NCBI GenBank assembly: GCA_031259875.1 | Contig: JAIRKW010000153.1 | Coordinates: 1-6,524 of the forward strand | Reading direction: 5' to 3' | DNA: 6,524 nucleotides | Origin: Campylobacteraceae bacterium | GTDB taxonomy: Bacteria > Campylobacterota > Campylobacteria > Campylobacterales > Campylobacteraceae | Program-made: the position numbers and the translations under genes | Part shown: piece by piece, positions 5,917 to 6,524 of the stretch | How the letters are laid out: each line of letters opens with the position of its first letter | How positions within the stretch are numbered: the first letter of the stretch is position 1 | Notes under the pieces: generated by a model | Told to the model about the DNA's origin: nothing | The model's input: only the letters and a program-made list of their open reading frames with translations | Databases searched by the model: none

Positions 5917-5944
5917 GGATTGCCATACCTCATCCGTAATAACG
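5917..5944. repeat. Degenerate dispersed intergenic repeat (possible copy 2)
   Basis: GGATTGCCATACCTCATCC followed by GTAATAACG resembles the right-hand module of the same repeat class (GGATTGCCACG...CTCG-AATGACG), with substitutions. Together with TGTCATTG at 5743-5750 it suggests that 5485-5944 is an assembly of decayed copies. This is a similarity judged by eye. Confidence 0.35.
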
Positions 5945-5980
5945 AAAAATGAGAATTGTTTCTTGTTATATTCGTTATTG

Positions 5981-5989
5981 TGATATATT
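5981..5989 (+). promoter_or_regulatory. Extended -10 promoter element
   Basis: TGATATATT fits the extended -10 pattern TGnTATAAT, with one mismatch in the hexamer. TTGTTA (5963-5968) lies 15 bp upstream as a weak -35. Transcription would begin about 5996, only a few bases before the GTG at 6001, so any protein made would be nearly leaderless. Otherwise the transcript is a small RNA. Confidence 0.35.
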
Positions 5990-6000
5990 TTTAGATTAAC

Positions 6001-6212
6001 GTGACATATCTGGTATTTTTTGCAATAGTATTTTTTGTGTTTATTTTTGCGATCAAACGACAAATTTTAAAAATACATGCCATAAATAGAAATGAAAGTG
6101 ACGACAGCAAAATACATAAAATTCGCCAAATTGGCGCTGATGTCGCCGTGTAGGGCAGGCTGAAAATATACATGTAGAAGAAAATGTAAAGAGTGTGCAA
6201 AATAAGCAATAA
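6001..6212 (+). pseudogene. Possible frameshifted small membrane protein
   Basis: A GTG-initiated frame (6001-6153) encodes a hydrophobic N-terminus, TYLVFFAIVFFVFIFAI, followed by a basic, charged segment (KRQILKIHAINRNESDDS, then KIHKIRQIGADVAV), the layout of a single-pass membrane protein with a cytoplasmic tail. It stops at TAG (6151-6153). The adjacent frame, open from 6141, continues in similar style with VGQAENIHVEENVKSVQNKQ and stops at 6212. Joining the two would need a one-base change near 6141-6150 and would give about 70 residues. There is no Shine-Dalgarno, but an extended -10 lies immediately upstream. I recognise no family. It may be a decayed gene, a short intact 50-aa gene, or chance. 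Confidence 0.25.
6124..6136. repeat. Perfect 13-bp GC-rich palindrome
   Basis: CGCCAAATTGGCG is a perfect odd palindrome, unusually GC-rich for its surroundings. In RNA it would fold as CGCC/GGCG with a five-base loop. It lies within the possible small membrane-protein frame and could equally mark a structured small RNA made from the promoter at 5981. Confidence 0.3.
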
Positions 6213-6371
6213 TCAATCCATAAATCTTCTGACCATAAATTCAACAAAATATATTAATGTGTTTATACGCAAACTTGGCATAGTGATTTTGACAGCTTTT
6301 TGTTTTGCATGCAAGTATCGAATCCGTGTCAAATTAGTAATTAAATAAATCTTCTTTAATAATATTAATTT

Positions 6372-6437
6372 ATCAGTATTATTTTTAACAAATATAATAT
6401 TTCTAAAATAAAAAAAGTATTATTAAATATTACTGAT
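6372..6437. repeat. 13-bp dyad upstream of the next gene's promoter
   Basis: ATCAGTATTATTT (6372-6384) is complementary to AAATATTACTGAT (6425-6437) at 12 of 13 positions, with a 40-base spacer. AGTATTATT also recurs directly at 6376?-level in the left arm (6375-6383) and at 6416-6424. Half-sites of this kind about 40-110 bases upstream of the start could bind a dimeric regulator or form a loop. The surrounding A and T tracts could also act as an UP element. Confidence 0.4.
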
Positions 6438-6449
6438 TTTTATAAAATA

Positions 6450-6479
6450 TTACGATATTAAGGTTTCTTGTGCAATAAT
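6450..6479 (+). promoter_or_regulatory. Candidate promoter of the gene leaving the window
   Basis: TGCAATAAT (6471-6479) matches the extended -10 pattern TGnTATAAT with a single mismatch. TTACGA (6450-6455) is a weak -35 eighteen bases upstream. Transcription would start near 6486, about 34 bases before the ATG at 6520. Confidence 0.45.
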
Positions 6480-6519
6480 GTCAAAATCATAAATTTCATA
6501 ACCAATAGAGGAGAAACTA

Positions 6520-6524
6520 ATGTC
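6520..6524 (+). CDS. Start of an unidentified gene (only first codon visible)
   Basis: GAGGAG (6508-6513), an excellent Shine-Dalgarno, lies six bases before ATG at 6520, and the window ends two bases into the second codon. A good promoter and a dyad precede it, so a real, probably well-expressed and possibly regulated gene starts here. Nothing can be said about its product. Confidence 0.7.

Larger units (their letters stand above)
5271..6449. other. Long gene-poor spacer with repeat relics
   Basis: About 1.2 kb separates the operon terminator from the promoter of the next gene. No reading frame here combines a start codon, a ribosome site and a recognisable family. Frames of 40-85 codons are open on both strands but overlap one another, as expected in AT-rich or repeat-derived DNA. 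Contents listed separately are an AT-rich direct repeat (5431-5455), degenerate GTCATT-type repeat relics (5485-5548, 5743-5750, 5917-5944), an inverted-repeat element (5599-5691), a possible broken small membrane-protein gene (6001-6212) and a dyad (6372-6437). No tRNA, rRNA, CRISPR or transposase is visible. Confidence 0.6.

Noticed and set aside
5991..6247. Two overlapping hydrophobic minus-strand frames
   Set aside because: They are antisense to a frame with its own promoter and have no ribosome site. Their hydrophobicity is a by-product of A-rich sequence on the other strand.
1..6524. Search for CRISPR, tRNA, rRNA, transposase or defence genes
   Set aside because: No regularly spaced repeats, cloverleaf, ribosomal sequence or relevant protein motifs were seen on either strand.

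Overview
The window is a low-GC chromosomal segment whose genes point to a Campylobacterota bacterium, most likely a Campylobacter relative. The evidence is the LpxB start (SALEPSANLHLK in place of the usual AGEASGD-type motif), lpxB directly followed by greA as in Campylobacter, a Campylobacter-style metallophosphoesterase, and AT-rich extended -10 promoters. The species cannot be fixed from this sequence.

Layout. Positions 3-464 hold the 3' end of transketolase (tkt), followed by a weak hairpin terminator. A 244-bp spacer leads to uppP (709-1509), an undecaprenyl-diphosphate phosphatase. Directly abutting it and convergent is a 110-aa exported coiled-coil protein on the minus strand (1510-1842). 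A 116-bp divergent promoter region then precedes a compact plus-strand operon: lpxB (1959-2990), greA (3025-3522, GTG start), argC (3519-4529) and an LpxH-like metallophosphoesterase (4519-5241). greA/argC overlap by 4 bp and argC/metallophosphoesterase by 11 bp. The operon ends in a clear intrinsic terminator (5243-5270).

From 5271 to 6519 there is about 1.25 kb without any well-supported gene. It contains an AT-rich direct-repeat/palindrome patch, degenerate relics of what looks like a dispersed GTCATT.../...AATGACA intergenic repeat, a nested inverted repeat, and a short membrane-protein-like reading frame with its own extended -10 promoter and an apparent frameshift. Close to the right edge are a 13-bp dyad and a good promoter, leading to a Shine-Dalgarno and ATG (6520) of a gene that leaves the window.

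How the genes work together. Most of the window serves the cell envelope. UppP recycles the lipid carrier for peptidoglycan and surface glycans. The LpxH-like enzyme is positioned to make lipid X, which LpxB then condenses into the lipid A disaccharide. Transketolase interconverts sedoheptulose 7-phosphate, the precursor of LPS-core heptose. greA (transcript cleavage) and argC (arginine synthesis) are co-transcribed passengers with no direct envelope role. No defence system, CRISPR array, tRNA, rRNA or intact mobile element is visible. The unusual material is the small coiled-coil gene and the repeat-rich spacer.
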